Part shown: piece after piece, positions 20,585-29,800 of the stretch
Layout of the letters: every line of letters begins with the position of its first letter
Numbering within the stretch: the stretch's first letter is position 1
Assembly: GCF_003351225.1 (NCBI RefSeq)
Contig: NZ_QQSY01000001.1
Coordinates: 624,124 to 688,123, forward strand
Direction: 5' to 3'
DNA from: Dyella solisilvae
GTDB lineage: Bacteria; Pseudomonadota; Gammaproteobacteria; Xanthomonadales; Rhodanobacteraceae
DNA: 64,000 bases
Notes under the pieces: model-generated
Databases searched by the model: none
The model's input: the letters and a program-made list of their open reading frames with translations, nothing else
Told to the model about the DNA's origin: nothing
Translations under genes and position numbers: made by a program

Positions 20585-22225
20585 TCAGGGCGCGAGACGA
20601 CGCTCGTGGATCGCTTCGATCAGCGCACGCGTGGCCGAATCGAACATCGACGTATCGGCACTGCCACCGTCCAACGCCGGCAGGATCTGCCGTGCGATCG
20701 ACTTGCCCAGCTCCACGCCCCACTGGTCGAACGCGTTGATGCCCCACAGATGGCCGAGCATGAACACCTTGTGCTCGTACAGGGCAATCAGGCCGCCGAG
20801 GCTCTCGGGCGTCAGCTCGTCGAGCAGGATCACCGTGCTGGGGCGATCGCCAGGGAAGGTGCGCTGGGCGGCAAGCACGCGACGCTCCTCGTCGCTGCCA
20901 TGCTTCGCTTCGGCGAGCGCCTCGTCTAAGGTCTTGCCCAGCGCCAATGCCGCCGCCTGCGCGAGCAGGTTCGACAGTAGAGCATCGTGGTTGGCCTCGA
21001 GGTCATGCGCCGGCTTCACCACGCCGATGAATTCCAGCGGCACCACGTCGGTACCCTGGTGCAGCGACTGGAAGTACGCGTGCTGCGCATTGGTGCCGAC
21101 ACTGCCCCACACCACCGGGGACGTCGCCTCGGCGACCGGCTTGCCCTGCGGGGTCACCTGCTTGCCCAGGCTTTCCATTTCCAGCTGCTGCAGGTACGAG
21201 GTGAGATCGGTGAGCAGGTCCGCGTACGGCACCACCGCGCGGCTGGAGCGGCCCTGCGCGTTGCGGTTCCACAGCTCGACCAGGCTCAGCAGCACCGGCA
21301 GGTTGGTCTGCCACGGCGCCGAACGGAAGTGGTCATCGACCTGCGCGGCGCCCTTCAGCAGCGCGTGGAAGTTGTACGAACCGATCGCCAGCGCCAGCGA
21401 CAGGCCCACCGCCGACCACAGCGAGAAGCGGCCGCCGACGAAGTCCCACATCGGGTAGACCTGCGCCGCGGGCACGCCCCAGCTCTCCGCAGCGGTGACA
21501 TTCGCGGTCACCGCCAGGAAATGACGGGACACCTTGGCGTTGTCGCCGTGGTAGGCGCGACGGATCCACTCGCGCATGACATTGCCATTGAGCAAGGTCT
21601 CCTGCGTGGTGAAGGTCTTGGAGACCACCACCACCAGGGTGCGCGTGGGATCGAGCTGGTGCATCAGCTCGTAGGCCGACTGCCCATCCACATTGGTGAG
21701 GAAATGGCTGCGCACGCCGGGCACGTGGTACGGCGCCAGCGCGCCGACGGCCAGGCGCGGCCCCAGGTCGGATCCACCGATGCCGATGTTGACCACATCG
21801 GTGATGCCGGGCGCGACGCCAAATTCGGAGGCATCGCCAAGCCCGATCGCGTGCACCAGGGCGTCGATGCGCTGCAAGGTGTGCTGGATCTCTTCCAGCG
21901 CCTCGCGCGGCGCTGGCGACGGCAACGAGGAGCCACCGGCGCGCAACGCCGTGTGCAGCACCGCGCGTCCTTCGGAGGTGTTGATAGGGGCCCCGGCGAA
22001 CATCGCATCGCGGGCGGCCTGCCAGCCACTGGCCTCAACGTGGTCGCCCAAGGCGGCCAGGGCCTGGCCATCGAGCTTCTGGCGGCTCAGGTCGAGCAGG
22101 ATCGGGCCGGCACGCTGGCGCAACTGTTTGCCGCGTGCGGCGTCCTTCAGCAGGTCACGCAGGTGGGTGCGTGCAAGACGGTCAACGTGCTCTGCCAGGA
22201 AGGACGAACGGCGCTCGGGCGACAT
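20585..22225 (-). CDS. pgi: Glucose-6-phosphate isomerase
   Basis: Interconverts glucose-6-phosphate and fructose-6-phosphate. 546 residues, the normal length for the bacterial family. Visible signatures: NIGIGGSDLGPRLAVGAL, VVVSKTFTTQETLLN, GGRFSLWSAVGLSLAL (PGI signature 1) and FDQWGVELGKSIA (signature 2). It stands alone and faces queG convergently. About 370 bp lie between its start and panD. Confidence 0.98.
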   Translation of the reverse strand: MSPERRSSFLAEHVDRLARTHLRDLLKDAARGKQLRQRAGPILLDLSRQKLDGQALAALGDHVEASGWQAARDAMFAGAPINTSEGRAVLHTALRAGGSSLPSPAPREALEEIQHTLQRIDALVHAIGLGDASEFGVAPGITDVVNIGIGGSDLGPRLAVGALAPYHVPGVRSHFLTNVDGQSAYELMHQLDPTRTLVVVVSKTFTTQETLLNGNVMREWIRRAYHGDNAKVSRHFLAVTANVTAAESWGVPAAQVYPMWDFVGGRFSLWSAVGLSLALAIGSYNFHALLKGAAQVDDHFRSAPWQTNLPVLLSLVELWNRNAQGRSSRAVVPYADLLTDLTSYLQQLEMESLGKQVTPQGKPVAEATSPVVWGSVGTNAQHAYFQSLHQGTDVVPLEFIGVVKPAHDLEANHDALLSNLLAQAAALALGKTLDEALAEAKHGSDEERRVLAAQRTFPGDRPSTVILLDELTPESLGGLIALYEHKVFMLGHLWGINAFDQWGVELGKSIARQILPALDGGSADTSMFDSATRALIEAIHERRLAP

Positions 22226-22595
22226 GGATGCTCAGGCTTGACGGAAGTGAACGCCGATCTTACGCAGCTCTCGCCCCCTGACGCCAGCAGATTGTTGCAC
22301 TGCAACCGGACCCGGTCCGTCGCAGTCGGGTGAGCTGGATCCTGTTCACACTTTCCGCATGGCGGCTCGCGAATCGACCCGGACGCCAAGCAAGAAATTA
22401 CGAGGCCATGGACGTCATGACTCGACCGGGTGATGACCTGGGACGACGGGCGAACAGCCTCATTTCCGAGGCAGACGTCCCATGCGCGCGGCTTGACCTG
22501 GCAGCCACCCACGCCGTCGCCGCGTGCTGCTCAGCGGCGACTACGGAACAACAATTTGGGCTACACGCAAGGCGCGCGCAGCCCCACGCCCTGGG
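22226..22595. other. Intergenic gap between pgi and panD
   Basis: About 370 bp with no gene I can support. Open frames on both strands lack ribosome-binding sites and conserved motifs. It must hold the pgi promoter and the end of the panD transcript, both reading on the minus strand, but I could not assign boxes. Confidence 0.5.
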
Positions 22596-22982
22596 TCAGG
22601 CGACCGCCATCTGCTTGGGGATGGAGCGGTTGGTGTGGGAGATGCGATTGTTCGCGTCCACGTACACGAGGGTCGGCTGGAACTGCTCGACTTCGGCCTC
22701 GGACATCTGGGCGAACGCGGCGATGATCACCAGGTCGCCCGGCTGGGCGCGATGCGCGGCGCTTCCGTTCACCGAGATGATGCCGGAACCTTCTTCGGCG
22801 CGCAGCGCGTAAGTCACGAAACGCTTGCCGTTGTTGATGTTCCACGCATGGATCTGCTCATACTCGCGGATGCCGGAGGCATCGAGCAGCAGGCCGTCGA
22901 TCGCGATGGAGCCTTCGTAATGGAGCTCGGCGTGGGTCACCGTCGCGCGGTGGATCTTGGCCTTGAGCATGTTCAGGTTCAT
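22596..22982 (-). CDS. panD: Aspartate 1-decarboxylase (self-cleaving precursor)
   Basis: Makes beta-alanine for pantothenate. 128 residues. The autocleavage site is Gly24-Ser25 in [10 protein letters not shown], where Ser25 becomes the pyruvoyl cofactor. [20 protein letters not shown] is the conserved core. The start at 22982 puts the cleavage site at the same residue number as in E. coli. It is third of the panB-panC-panD set, 101 bp after panC, with an imperfect GC-rich hairpin in that gap. Confidence 0.97.
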   Translation of the reverse strand: MNLNMLKAKIHRATVTHAELHYEGSIAIDGLLLDASGIREYEQIHAWNINNGKRFVTYALRAEEGSGIISVNGSAAHRAQPGDLVIIAAFAQMSEAEVEQFQPTLVYVDANNRISHTNRSIPKQMAVA

Positions 22983-23028
22983 GACATCTGTATCCGGCAG
23001 GTAAAGCCTGCGTAGCTAACCATTATCC

Positions 23029-23063
23029 GGCCGGGGAACGTCGCATCGCAACTTCCCCCGGCC
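23029..23063 (-). promoter_or_regulatory. Imperfect GC-rich hairpin between panC and panD
   Basis: GGCCGGGGAA (23029-23038) pairs with TTCCCCCGGCC (23053-23063) with one bulged base. No T-run follows. It could protect the panBC mRNA end or reduce read-through into panD. The function is a guess. Confidence 0.3.
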
Positions 23064-23083
23064 CGGCCCCTATCTGGGGGCGC

Positions 23084-23929
23084 TCAGTCGAACAACAAGT
23101 TGTCGATCAGGCGCGTCGTGCCGAGCCTGGCGGCGATCAGCGCCACCAGGCCGTCGCGCTCGCCATCGGCGGGCTCGGCGAGGTCCTCGGCACGGCGGAT
23201 GGCGGCATAGTCCGGCTCGAAACCGGCACGGGCCAGCTTTGAGGCGGCGGCCTGCTCGACCACCGCGCGGGCATGCCCTTTGGCGATCAGGTCGCGCATC
23301 TGCCGCAAGGTGGCGTAGATCTGGATGGAGAGCGCGCGCTCGTCAGCCGACAGGTACTGGTTGCGCGAGCTGAGCGCGAGGCCGTCGTCGGCGCGCAAGG
23401 TGGGCGCCGTCATGATCTTCACCGGCAGCGACAGGTCGCGCACCATGCGCTCGATCACCTTCAGCTGCTGGAAGTCCTTCTGGCCGAACACCGCCAGGTC
23501 GGGCTGCACCAGGTTGAACAGCTTGCACACCACCGTGGCCACGCCGTCGAAGTGCCCCGGGCGATGTGCGCCCTCCAGCGTCTCAGTGAGCTGCGGCACG
23601 TGGATGCTGACGCTGCCTTCCGGTCCGAACGGATAGAGCGTGGCCACCTCGGGCGCGAACAGTAGATCGCAATCATGCTCGGCCAGACCGACCTGGTCCT
23701 GCACCAGGGTGCGCGGATAGCGCGAGAAGTCCTCGTTCGGACCGAACTGGGTCGGATTGACGAACACGCTGGCGACAACGCGATCGGCGCGGGCGCGCGC
23801 CAGCTTGATCAGCGAATGATGGCCCGCGTGCAGGTTGCCCATGGTGGGCACGAACCCCACGGTCTGGCCCTGGTTGCGCCAACCGCGGATCACGGCGCGC
23901 AGCGCCGCGGCGTCTTGCACTGTCTGCAT
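23084..23929 (-). CDS. panC: Pantothenate synthetase
   Basis: Joins pantoate and beta-alanine using ATP. 281 residues from ATG 23929. The nucleotidyltransferase HIGH-type motif lies in VPTMGNLHAGHHSLIKLA; VFVNPTQFGPNEDFSRYPR, FGQKDFQQLKVIERMVRDL and LALSSRNQYLS are family signatures. It follows panB by 20 nt, so the two are probably cotranscribed. Confidence 0.98.
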   Translation of the reverse strand: MQTVQDAAALRAVIRGWRNQGQTVGFVPTMGNLHAGHHSLIKLARARADRVVASVFVNPTQFGPNEDFSRYPRTLVQDQVGLAEHDCDLLFAPEVATLYPFGPEGSVSIHVPQLTETLEGAHRPGHFDGVATVVCKLFNLVQPDLAVFGQKDFQQLKVIERMVRDLSLPVKIMTAPTLRADDGLALSSRNQYLSADERALSIQIYATLRQMRDLIAKGHARAVVEQAAASKLARAGFEPDYAAIRRAEDLAEPADGERDGLVALIAARLGTTRLIDNLLFD

Positions 23930-23949
23930 GTTTGTTCTGCTCAGTCGCT

Positions 23950-24780
23950 TCAGTCGAAGCAGTGTTCCGGCGCCGGGAAAGCGCCACTGCGCACGTCCTC
24001 GGCGTAGGCCGCGATCGCCGCAGCCACAGAGTCGCGTCCTGCGAGGAAGTCCTTGCTGAACTTGGGTCGCTTGCCCGGGGTGACGCCCAGCATGTCGTGC
24101 AGCACCAACACCTGGCCGTCGCAATGCGGACCGGCGCCGATGCCAATGGTCGGAATGGATACCGCTCGAGTGATGCGTTCGCCCAGCGCACTGGGGATGC
24201 CCTCCAGCACGAGCAGTTCCGCGCCGGCCGCCTCCACCGCCTGCGCTTGCTCGACCAGATGGTCGGCCGCCTCCTGCGCGCGCCCCTGGATACGGAACCC
24301 GCCGAACTTGTGCACCGACTGCGGCGTCAGCCCCAGATGCGCGCATACCGGAATGGCGCGCTCCACCAGCGCCGAGATCGCCTCCAGGATGTGCGGCGAG
24401 GCGCCTTCGATCTTCACCATCGCCGCGCCACCCTCGCCCACCAGCTGGGCGCCGGCCTCGAGTGCGTGCGCTATGTCGCGGTCGGCCATGAACGGCAGGT
24501 CGGCCACCAACAGGGTGGCATGGAGGCCACGCGCCACGATGCTGGTGTGATAGACCATGTGATCGAGCGTCACGGGCAGCGTGCTGGACTGGCCCTGCAC
24601 CACCATGCCGAGAGAATCGCCGACCAGCGCCACGTCGATGCCGGCCAGTTCGAGTTGAGCCGCGAAGCTCGCGTCGTACACGGTGAGCATGACCACGCGG
24701 CGCCCTTCCGCCTTCATTGCGCGCAAGGAGGGCACGGTGACCGTCTTGCGGGTGGGTGCATTCGCTTTCTGCGCGTACAC
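23950..24780 (-). CDS. panB: 3-methyl-2-oxobutanoate hydroxymethyltransferase
   Basis: First committed step to pantoate, transferring a one-carbon unit from methylene-tetrahydrofolate. 276 residues from GTG 24780, which has AAGGA about six nt upstream and gives a family-typical N-terminus ([20 protein letters not shown]). A TTG at 24840 next to the folK stop would add 20 unconserved residues. Motifs: [35 protein letters not shown] and [18 protein letters not shown]. The neighbours folK and pcnB match the E. coli order. Confidence 0.96.
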   Translation of the reverse strand: MYAQKANAPTRKTVTVPSLRAMKAEGRRVVMLTVYDASFAAQLELAGIDVALVGDSLGMVVQGQSSTLPVTLDHMVYHTSIVARGLHATLLVADLPFMADRDIAHALEAGAQLVGEGGAAMVKIEGASPHILEAISALVERAIPVCAHLGLTPQSVHKFGGFRIQGRAQEAADHLVEQAQAVEAAGAELLVLEGIPSALGERITRAVSIPTIGIGAGPHCDGQVLVLHDMLGVTPGKRPKFSKDFLAGRDSVAAAIAAYAEDVRSGAFPAPEHCFD

Positions 24781-24836
24781 AAGGGTTCCTTGAGGCGGAA
24801 ACAGACGCCGATTATCCCGCGTGAGACGTGAAGGGC

Positions 24837-25319
24837 TCAAGGCAATCGTTCGAGCCCGGTGGTATCGACCCTTGCCAGCAGGTCCGCCACGCGCCCCTGG
24901 CCCGGCAACTCCAGCGACGGAGCCAGATCATTCAGCGGCAGCAGCACGAAGGCGCGCTCACCAATCCGCGGGTGCGGCAGCTGCAAACGCTCGTCCGACA
25001 GACTCACCCCATCCATGTACAACACGTCGAGGTCGAGAATGCGCGGCCCCCAGCGTTGCCCGTCGCGCACGCGACCGGCAGCCCGTTCGATCGCCAGCAG
25101 CGCGTCGAGCAAGGCGTGCGGCGACAAAGTGGTATCGAGCCTGGCCACGGCGTTGACGAAAGGCGGCTGGTCAAGCACGCCCCACGGCGGTGTCAGGTAA
25201 AGCGGCGACTGCGCCAACAGACGAGTGTCCGGCAGGCGTGCAAGCGCCGCGAAGGCCTCCTGCACCTGGGCGCGCGCGTCACCCAGGTTGCTGCCCAGCG
25301 CAACAAATGCTTCGGTCAC
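24837..25319 (-). CDS. folK: 2-amino-4-hydroxy-6-hydroxymethyldihydropteridine pyrophosphokinase
   Basis: Transfers pyrophosphate to the pterin in folate synthesis. 160 residues, GTG start at 25319 overlapping the pcnB stop (GTGA). Signatures: [20 protein letters not shown] and [16 protein letters not shown], with the DLD metal site. It fits the conserved pcnB-folK-panB cluster, which also links folate supply to the PanB reaction. Confidence 0.97.
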   Translation of the reverse strand: MTEAFVALGSNLGDARAQVQEAFAALARLPDTRLLAQSPLYLTPPWGVLDQPPFVNAVARLDTTLSPHALLDALLAIERAAGRVRDGQRWGPRILDLDVLYMDGVSLSDERLQLPHPRIGERAFVLLPLNDLAPSLELPGQGRVADLLARVDTTGLERLP

Positions 25320-26677
25320 GCCGGATCCGACTGTCCGCCGGCCTTGCCGGCTGGCTTGCGGCGACGGCGTCGACGCGGCTTGGTCGACGCAGCAGGTTCG
25401 GCGCTGACCGGCCCCGGCGGCGTATGGCCGGAGAGCGCGGCGGCCAGCGTCTCATGTGGCAGTTGCTGGGCGTGGTCCCACCACTGGCCAAGCTCGCTGA
25501 TTGCGGGCGACTCGGCCGCACGCAACAGCAGGAAATCGAAAGCGGCGCGGAAGCGCGGATGCGTCATCAGGCGGAACACCCGCTTGCGCTGCACCTGCTC
25601 GAAGCGCGGCTGCAGCGCCCAGATCTCTTCCATGGTCAGCGTGAACCGGCGCGGGATCGCCACGCGCTGGCACTGCTCGGCCACCACGCGCGTGGCGGCA
25701 CGCTCCCACGCGGCGCTGGACTCCACGCCCTTGGTGATCCAGGTGTGCGCCAGGTCGCGCACTTCGCCCCACAGCAGCACGGCGAACAGGAACGCCGGCG
25801 TCACCGACTTGCCTTCGAGGACGCGGGCATCGGTGTTGGCGAGGCCACGTTCGATCAGTTCACGCAGCGCCTGGTCACCGCGCTTGAGCGCGCGAGCGGT
25901 GGCGGGGAACATGAACTTCAGCAGCCCGGTCTGCTCGAGCATATGGAAGCTCTTGAGGCCATGGCCAGCCAGGAACAGCTTCAGCGACTCGTCGAACAGG
26001 CGCGCCGGCGCGGCGTCGGCCAGCAACGGGCCCAGTTCGCCGAACGGCTTGGCGGCGGCGGCGTCGATGCGGAAATTGAGTTTCGCCGCCAGGCGCACGG
26101 CGCGCAGCATGCGCACGGGGTCCTCGCGGTAGCGCGTGGCCGGATCGCCGATCAGGTGCAGCACGCGGTCTTCCACGTCCTTCACGCCGCCGACGTAGTC
26201 GCGCACCGAAAAATCGCTGATGTCGTAGTACAGCGCATTGACGCGGAAGTCGCGGCGAATCGCGTCCTCTTCGATGGTGCCCCACACGTTGTCGCGCACG
26301 ATGCGGCCATCGACGATGTGGCGGTCGCCCTCGCCCTCTTCCTCACCCGTGCCGCGGAACGTGGCCACCTCGATGATCTCCGGCCCGTACACCACATGCG
26401 CGAGGCGGAAGCGGCGGCCGATCAGGCGGCAGTTGCGGAACAGCTTCTTGACCTCTTCCGGCGTGGCGTTGGTGGCCACGTCGAAATCCTTCGGGTGGCC
26501 GCCGAGCAGCAGATCGCGCACGGCGCCGCCGACCAGATAGGCCTGGTAACCGGCCTCGTTGAGCCGGTACAGCACGCGCAGGGCAGCCTTGCTGATGTTC
26601 TTGCGCGAAATCACGTGCTGCTCGCGCGGAATGATGCGCAGTGCAGGCGTAACAGTGGTCCTTGCGTCGTGACTCAA
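25316..26677 (-). CDS. pcnB: Poly(A) polymerase I
   Basis: Adds poly(A) tails that mark RNAs for decay. 453 residues. The nucleotidyltransferase head has LVGGAVRDLLLGGHPKDFDV with the DxD metal site; VATFRGTGEEEGEGDRHIVD and EDPVRMLRAVRLAAKLNF are class II polymerase segments. The C-terminus is a very basic tail (TKPRRRRRRKPAGKAGGQ), typical of PAP I and absent from CCA-adding enzymes. First gene of the pcnB-folK-panBCD run. Confidence 0.95.
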   Translation of the reverse strand: MSHDARTTVTPALRIIPREQHVISRKNISKAALRVLYRLNEAGYQAYLVGGAVRDLLLGGHPKDFDVATNATPEEVKKLFRNCRLIGRRFRLAHVVYGPEIIEVATFRGTGEEEGEGDRHIVDGRIVRDNVWGTIEEDAIRRDFRVNALYYDISDFSVRDYVGGVKDVEDRVLHLIGDPATRYREDPVRMLRAVRLAAKLNFRIDAAAAKPFGELGPLLADAAPARLFDESLKLFLAGHGLKSFHMLEQTGLLKFMFPATARALKRGDQALRELIERGLANTDARVLEGKSVTPAFLFAVLLWGEVRDLAHTWITKGVESSAAWERAATRVVAEQCQRVAIPRRFTLTMEEIWALQPRFEQVQRKRVFRLMTHPRFRAAFDFLLLRAAESPAISELGQWWDHAQQLPHETLAAALSGHTPPGPVSAEPAASTKPRRRRRRKPAGKAGGQSDPA

Positions 26678-26814
26678 GCGGTTCGGATCCTTGCAGGCGG
26701 ATGGCGCCGTTCAAAGCGATCAGTCGCGGCCGGCGAGGCCGCATCCGTTCCCTTCACGGCCCACCGGGGCTAGGGAACTGTTCATACGTTAGGACAAAAG
26801 TCGTCCCAAGGGCA

Positions 26815-26842
26815 TTGCCGGGCGAAACAATTCCGCTATACT
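26815..26842 (+). promoter_or_regulatory. Promoter of tRNA-Glu (and possibly fdxA)
   Basis: -35 TTGCCG at 26815-26820, a 16-nt spacer, and -10 TATACT at 26837-26842. The tRNA starts 20 nt after the -10 box. The short GC-rich stretch after the -10 (GCGCGC) resembles a stringent-type discriminator. Confidence 0.7.
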
Positions 26843-26862
26843 AGCGCGCTCCGGTGCATTTC

Positions 26863-26938
26863 GCTCCCTTCGTCTAGTGGCCTAGGACACCGCCCTCTCA
26901 AGGCGGGAACACGAGTTCGAACCTCGTAGGGAGCGCCA
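26863..26938 (+). tRNA. tRNA-Glu (anticodon CUC)
   Basis: 76 nt with encoded CCA. Acceptor stem GCTCCCT (26863-26869) pairs with AGGGAGC (26928-26934). The anticodon arm CCGCC-CTCTCAA-GGCGG gives anticodon CUC for GAG codons. The T arm contains GTTCGAACC. A good promoter lies just upstream, and fdxA begins 50 bp downstream without an intervening terminator. Confidence 0.96.
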
Positions 26939-26988
26939 CTTCCGGCCTGGCACGGGCCGCGTCCATACCGAAATAGGCGCGCGACAGC

Positions 26989-27312
26989 ATGACTTTTGTC
27001 GTCACCGACAACTGCATCAAGTGCAAATACACCGATTGCGTCGAGGTTTGTCCCGTCGACGCCTTCCACGAAGGTCCCAACTTCCTCGTGATCAATCCGG
27101 ACGAGTGCATCGACTGCACCTTGTGCGAGCCGGAATGCCCTGTCAACGCGATTTATCCCGAAGACGACGTGCCCGCCGGGCAGGAGTCGTTCCTCGCGCT
27201 GAATGCTGATCTGGCCAAGAACTGGCCGGTGATTACCGAGCGCAAGGACGCCCCGGCTGACGCGAAAGACTGGGAAAACAAGCCCAACAAGATCGGCCTG
27301 CTGGAGCGCTGA
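26989..27312 (+). CDS. fdxA: Seven-iron ferredoxin
   Basis: Low-potential electron carrier. 107 residues. The N-terminal cluster region [18 protein letters not shown] has the variant spacing of the 3Fe-4S site, and [16 protein letters not shown] supplies the 4Fe-4S site. The C-terminal extension of about 50 residues ([20 protein letters not shown]) is typical of the FdxA group of proteobacteria. It follows tRNA-Glu closely and is closed by a strong bidirectional terminator. Confidence 0.96.
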   Translation: MTFVVTDNCIKCKYTDCVEVCPVDAFHEGPNFLVINPDECIDCTLCEPECPVNAIYPEDDVPAGQESFLALNADLAKNWPVITERKDAPADAKDWENKPNKIGLLER

Positions 27313-27362
27313 GCGCCCGCCCTCTTGCGACCCTCCGGTCGAAGGTTCTCCGCGAAAGCATC

Positions 27363-27394
27363 AAAAAAAACGCCGCCCCAGGGCGGCGTTTTTC
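27363..27394. terminator. Bidirectional terminator between fdxA and bamC
   Basis: Stem AACGCCGCC / GGCGGCGTT with loop CCAG and T-runs on both sides (TTTTTC on plus; eight Ts on minus). Convergent genes fdxA and bamC end on either side. Confidence 0.9.
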
Positions 27395-27413
27395 GTGGTC
27401 GGATGCGACCGCC

Positions 27414-28007
27414 TCAGCTGCCGCCAAGGCGACCCTTGAGCGTGTCGACCACCTTGGCCACGGCGCCGGCGTCGCCCTGGGCGCGCACTTCGCTGGCCTT
27501 GGCGCCGCTGCTGCCGACAGTCAGCTGCACCTGGTGGGGCTTGGCGCCCGGGGCATCGGCGGTCTCCTTGGACTTGCCGTTGAACATGCTGCTGAAGAAG
27601 CCCTTCTTCTGGGTCGACTCATCCGAGGCCACCACGCTCAACGTGAAGGTACGGGCGTCGTCGTCATGCGCCACCACCTGGCCGATGTCACCGTTTTCCA
27701 GGGCCTGGCCCACGCGGCGATAGGTGTTCTCGACGCTGTCGTTGATCACGAAGCCGTCGGCAATCGTGCCACTGCTCCCACCGAGGCGGGCGGTCGCGCC
27801 ATTGGAGGTCGGGTTGTTGGCGCCCTGCTCCGGAATCACCAGGGCGGCGCTGCTGGAGGGCGTATCCAGTCCCGGCGGGATTTCCAGCGGCGATTCCTGT
27901 TTGGCGGTTTCCCAGGCCTTCTGCGAACGGAACATGCCGCAGCCGGAGAGCAACATGGCGGATAGGGCCAGCACTGGCAGGGCCACGACAAGCGGGGATT
28001 TCTTCAT
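27414..28007 (-). CDS. bamC: BamC-like outer-membrane assembly lipoprotein
   Basis: 197 residues. Lipobox LLSGC puts the lipidated Cys at residue 23. Early residues MFRSQKAWETAKQESPLEIP followed by PGLDTP resemble the BamC segment that binds BamD. VENTYRRVGQALENGDIG and the following strands fit one NlpB/helix-grip domain, so the protein is shorter than E. coli BamC with its two such domains. Position immediately downstream of dapA repeats the E. coli dapA-bamC order. A single-domain BamC is inferred. Confidence 0.8.
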   Translation of the reverse strand: MKKSPLVVALPVLALSAMLLSGCGMFRSQKAWETAKQESPLEIPPGLDTPSSSAALVIPEQGANNPTSNGATARLGGSSGTIADGFVINDSVENTYRRVGQALENGDIGQVVAHDDDARTFTLSVVASDESTQKKGFFSSMFNGKSKETADAPGAKPHQVQLTVGSSGAKASEVRAQGDAGAVAKVVDTLKGRLGGS

Positions 28008-28046
28008 GTAAGCAGATTCCGTAGAAGTATCAGTTGCCCGACGACG

Positions 28047-28940
28047 TCAGGCCGCATTCGCCAAGGATGCCAGACCGGCCAGCGCTTCGCCCAGACGCGC
28101 GCGGGACGGACCGTCCTCCAGTTCCACCAGGGGCAGGCGTGGCGCCGCCGATCCCAGGCCCAACAACGGCAGGCCAGCCTTTACCGCGATCGGATTCGGC
28201 GCACAGTTGAGCGCCTCCACCAGTGGCGCCAGCGCCGCATCGCAGCGCTGCGCCTCGATCCGGTCGCCAGCCGTGGCCGCATCGCACAACATGCGAAACG
28301 CACGAGGCGTCAGATTGGCTACCACCGAAATGGTGCCGGCTCCCCCTGCAAGCATGGCCTTGGCCGCCGTGCCGTCGTCTCCAGACAGATAGACGAAATC
28401 CGGGCGCGCAAGTTCCGCACAGGCACGGATGCGCTCGTCCGACCCCACGGCCTCCTTGAGACCGATGATGGCCGGGTGGTCGCGCAGCTGGGCCACGGTC
28501 TCCGGCAACAGGTCGCAAGCGGTGCGGGTCGGTACGTTGTACAGCAGCACCGGCAGGCCACCCTGCTCGGCCACTTCGAGATAGTGGCGACGCAGGCCTT
28601 CCTGGGTCGGGCGCACGTAATAAGGCGCGACCACCAGCGCGGCATCGGCGCCCAGCGCCTTGGCGCGGCGGGTGAGCGCGACCGTCTTGGCGGTGCCGGC
28701 TTCGCCAGTACCGGCGATGACCGGGACGCGCCCGGCGACGCGCTCGACCGTGAAAGCCAGCAGGCGCTCGAACTCATCGTGTTCGAGCATGTGCGCCTCG
28801 CCGGTGGAACCGGCAACCACCACACCCTCCGTGCCGCCCTCGAGCTGGTAATCGAGCAGTCGCGCGAAAGACGCAAGATCAAGCGAGCCGTCGGCCGCGA
28901 ACGGCGTCACCAGCGCACAGATGCTTCCACGAATGTTCAA
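28047..28940 (-). CDS. dapA: 4-hydroxy-tetrahydrodipicolinate synthase
   Basis: Condenses aspartate semialdehyde and pyruvate for lysine and diaminopimelate synthesis. 297 residues. Start MNIRGSICALVTPFAADGSL; GSTGEAHMLEHDE; VLLYNVPTRTACDL with the catalytic Tyr; and IIGLKEAVGSDERI with the Schiff-base Lys. It is cotranscribed with bamC (39-bp gap). Confidence 0.97.
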   Translation of the reverse strand: MNIRGSICALVTPFAADGSLDLASFARLLDYQLEGGTEGVVVAGSTGEAHMLEHDEFERLLAFTVERVAGRVPVIAGTGEAGTAKTVALTRRAKALGADAALVVAPYYVRPTQEGLRRHYLEVAEQGGLPVLLYNVPTRTACDLLPETVAQLRDHPAIIGLKEAVGSDERIRACAELARPDFVYLSGDDGTAAKAMLAGGAGTISVVANLTPRAFRMLCDAATAGDRIEAQRCDAALAPLVEALNCAPNPIAVKAGLPLLGLGSAAPRLPLVELEDGPSRARLGEALAGLASLANAA

Positions 28941-29045
28941 GAGCCGCTCCGGCGGAAAACCAAGCCCTGCATGTTACTGGAAAACCTTCTTCCGCCAATA
29001 CAGGGGCTTGCCGGGCGGGGGCGGCCGCAAGGGCCACCCACGAAA

Positions 29046-29072
29046 AACCCCGGCGGGGTCACCGCCGGGGTT
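29046..29072 (-). terminator. Terminator after the 29107-29595 gene
   Basis: 10-bp perfect stem AACCCCGGCG / CGCCGGGGTT with a 7-nt loop, followed on the minus strand by TTTTT. It insulates dapA from the upstream exported-protein gene. Confidence 0.85.
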
Positions 29073-29106
29073 GCGCTCATTCGGGGCCGATCCGCCCGCG
29101 GCGGAG

Positions 29107-29595
29107 TTAGTGGCCGACCTTGTTGGCGGGCAGCATGGTGTGCAGCATGTCGTCCTTCATCTTGATGGTGTCCCGGCGGTCCCGCTCGATATCGCTGTAC
29201 TTGCGGCACGTGGTCTTGGGGATCAGGGATCCGGTGGGCGGCGCCTGCTCGCAGATCTCCCGGTCGCCGTCACGCCGCGTCAGGATCGCGTTGACCTCGG
29301 ACTGGTAGTTGTAGAGCTGGATCTTCGACTTGTCGTCCATCTTGTCCACGCTTTCGAACTTGTCGAACAGCGCGCCCATGCCGGTGAGGTCCTTGTCCAC
29401 CGTGCCGCGCTCGTCCGCAGTGACGAATTCGAAGCGACCACCACTCTGCATCTGCCCGCGGACCTGATCCGCCAGCGGAGCGAACTTATCCTTGGTGTCG
29501 GCTTTCACGCTCGGCGGCGTGGGCTGCTTGGCCTGGGCCAGGGTGAGGGGCAACAGCAGTGCAACTGCAAACAACAGTGATGTCTTCAGCTTCAT
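29107..29595 (-). CDS. Exported protein of unknown function
   Basis: 162 residues. Signal peptide MKLKTSLLFAVALLLPLTLA, cleavage after AQA. The mature part is charged and mostly helical (ADQVRGQMQSGGRFEFVTAD, DKSKIQLYNYQSEVNAILTR) with two cysteines (EICEQAPP and KTTCRKYSDIE), perhaps forming a periplasmic disulfide. RDGDREICE to CRKYSDIERDRR looks like a conserved core. I do not recognise a family. Monocistronic with its own terminator, divergent from the gcvR-like gene. Confidence 0.8.
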   Translation of the reverse strand: MKLKTSLLFAVALLLPLTLAQAKQPTPPSVKADTKDKFAPLADQVRGQMQSGGRFEFVTADERGTVDKDLTGMGALFDKFESVDKMDDKSKIQLYNYQSEVNAILTRRDGDREICEQAPPTGSLIPKTTCRKYSDIERDRRDTIKMKDDMLHTMLPANKVGH

Positions 29596-29800
29596 GGCTT
29601 CCTTCCCGAGTGGTCGATGATCACGGCAACCTGTTCCCGCAGCGCTCGATCCTATGACTCGCCCCAGCCAGCTTCAATGGCCCAACGGCGCGCATCAGGC
29701 GGCCAGTCGGCTTACTTGCGGCCCTCAGCCGGCGGCAAGTAAGCTCGACGGATCAATCTTCCAACCCGCGTCGTGCGGGGGCCGCCACAGGTGGATCTCC

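Noticed and set aside
22330..22812. Open frame of about 160 codons between pgi and panD on the plus strand
   Set aside because: It overlaps panD on the opposite strand, is rich in Ala, Arg and Ser without conserved motifs, and lacks a ribosome-binding site.
24780..24840. TTG start of panB overlapping the folK stop
   Set aside because: GTG 24780 has a good ribosome-binding site and a family-typical N-terminus; the extra 20 residues look unconserved.
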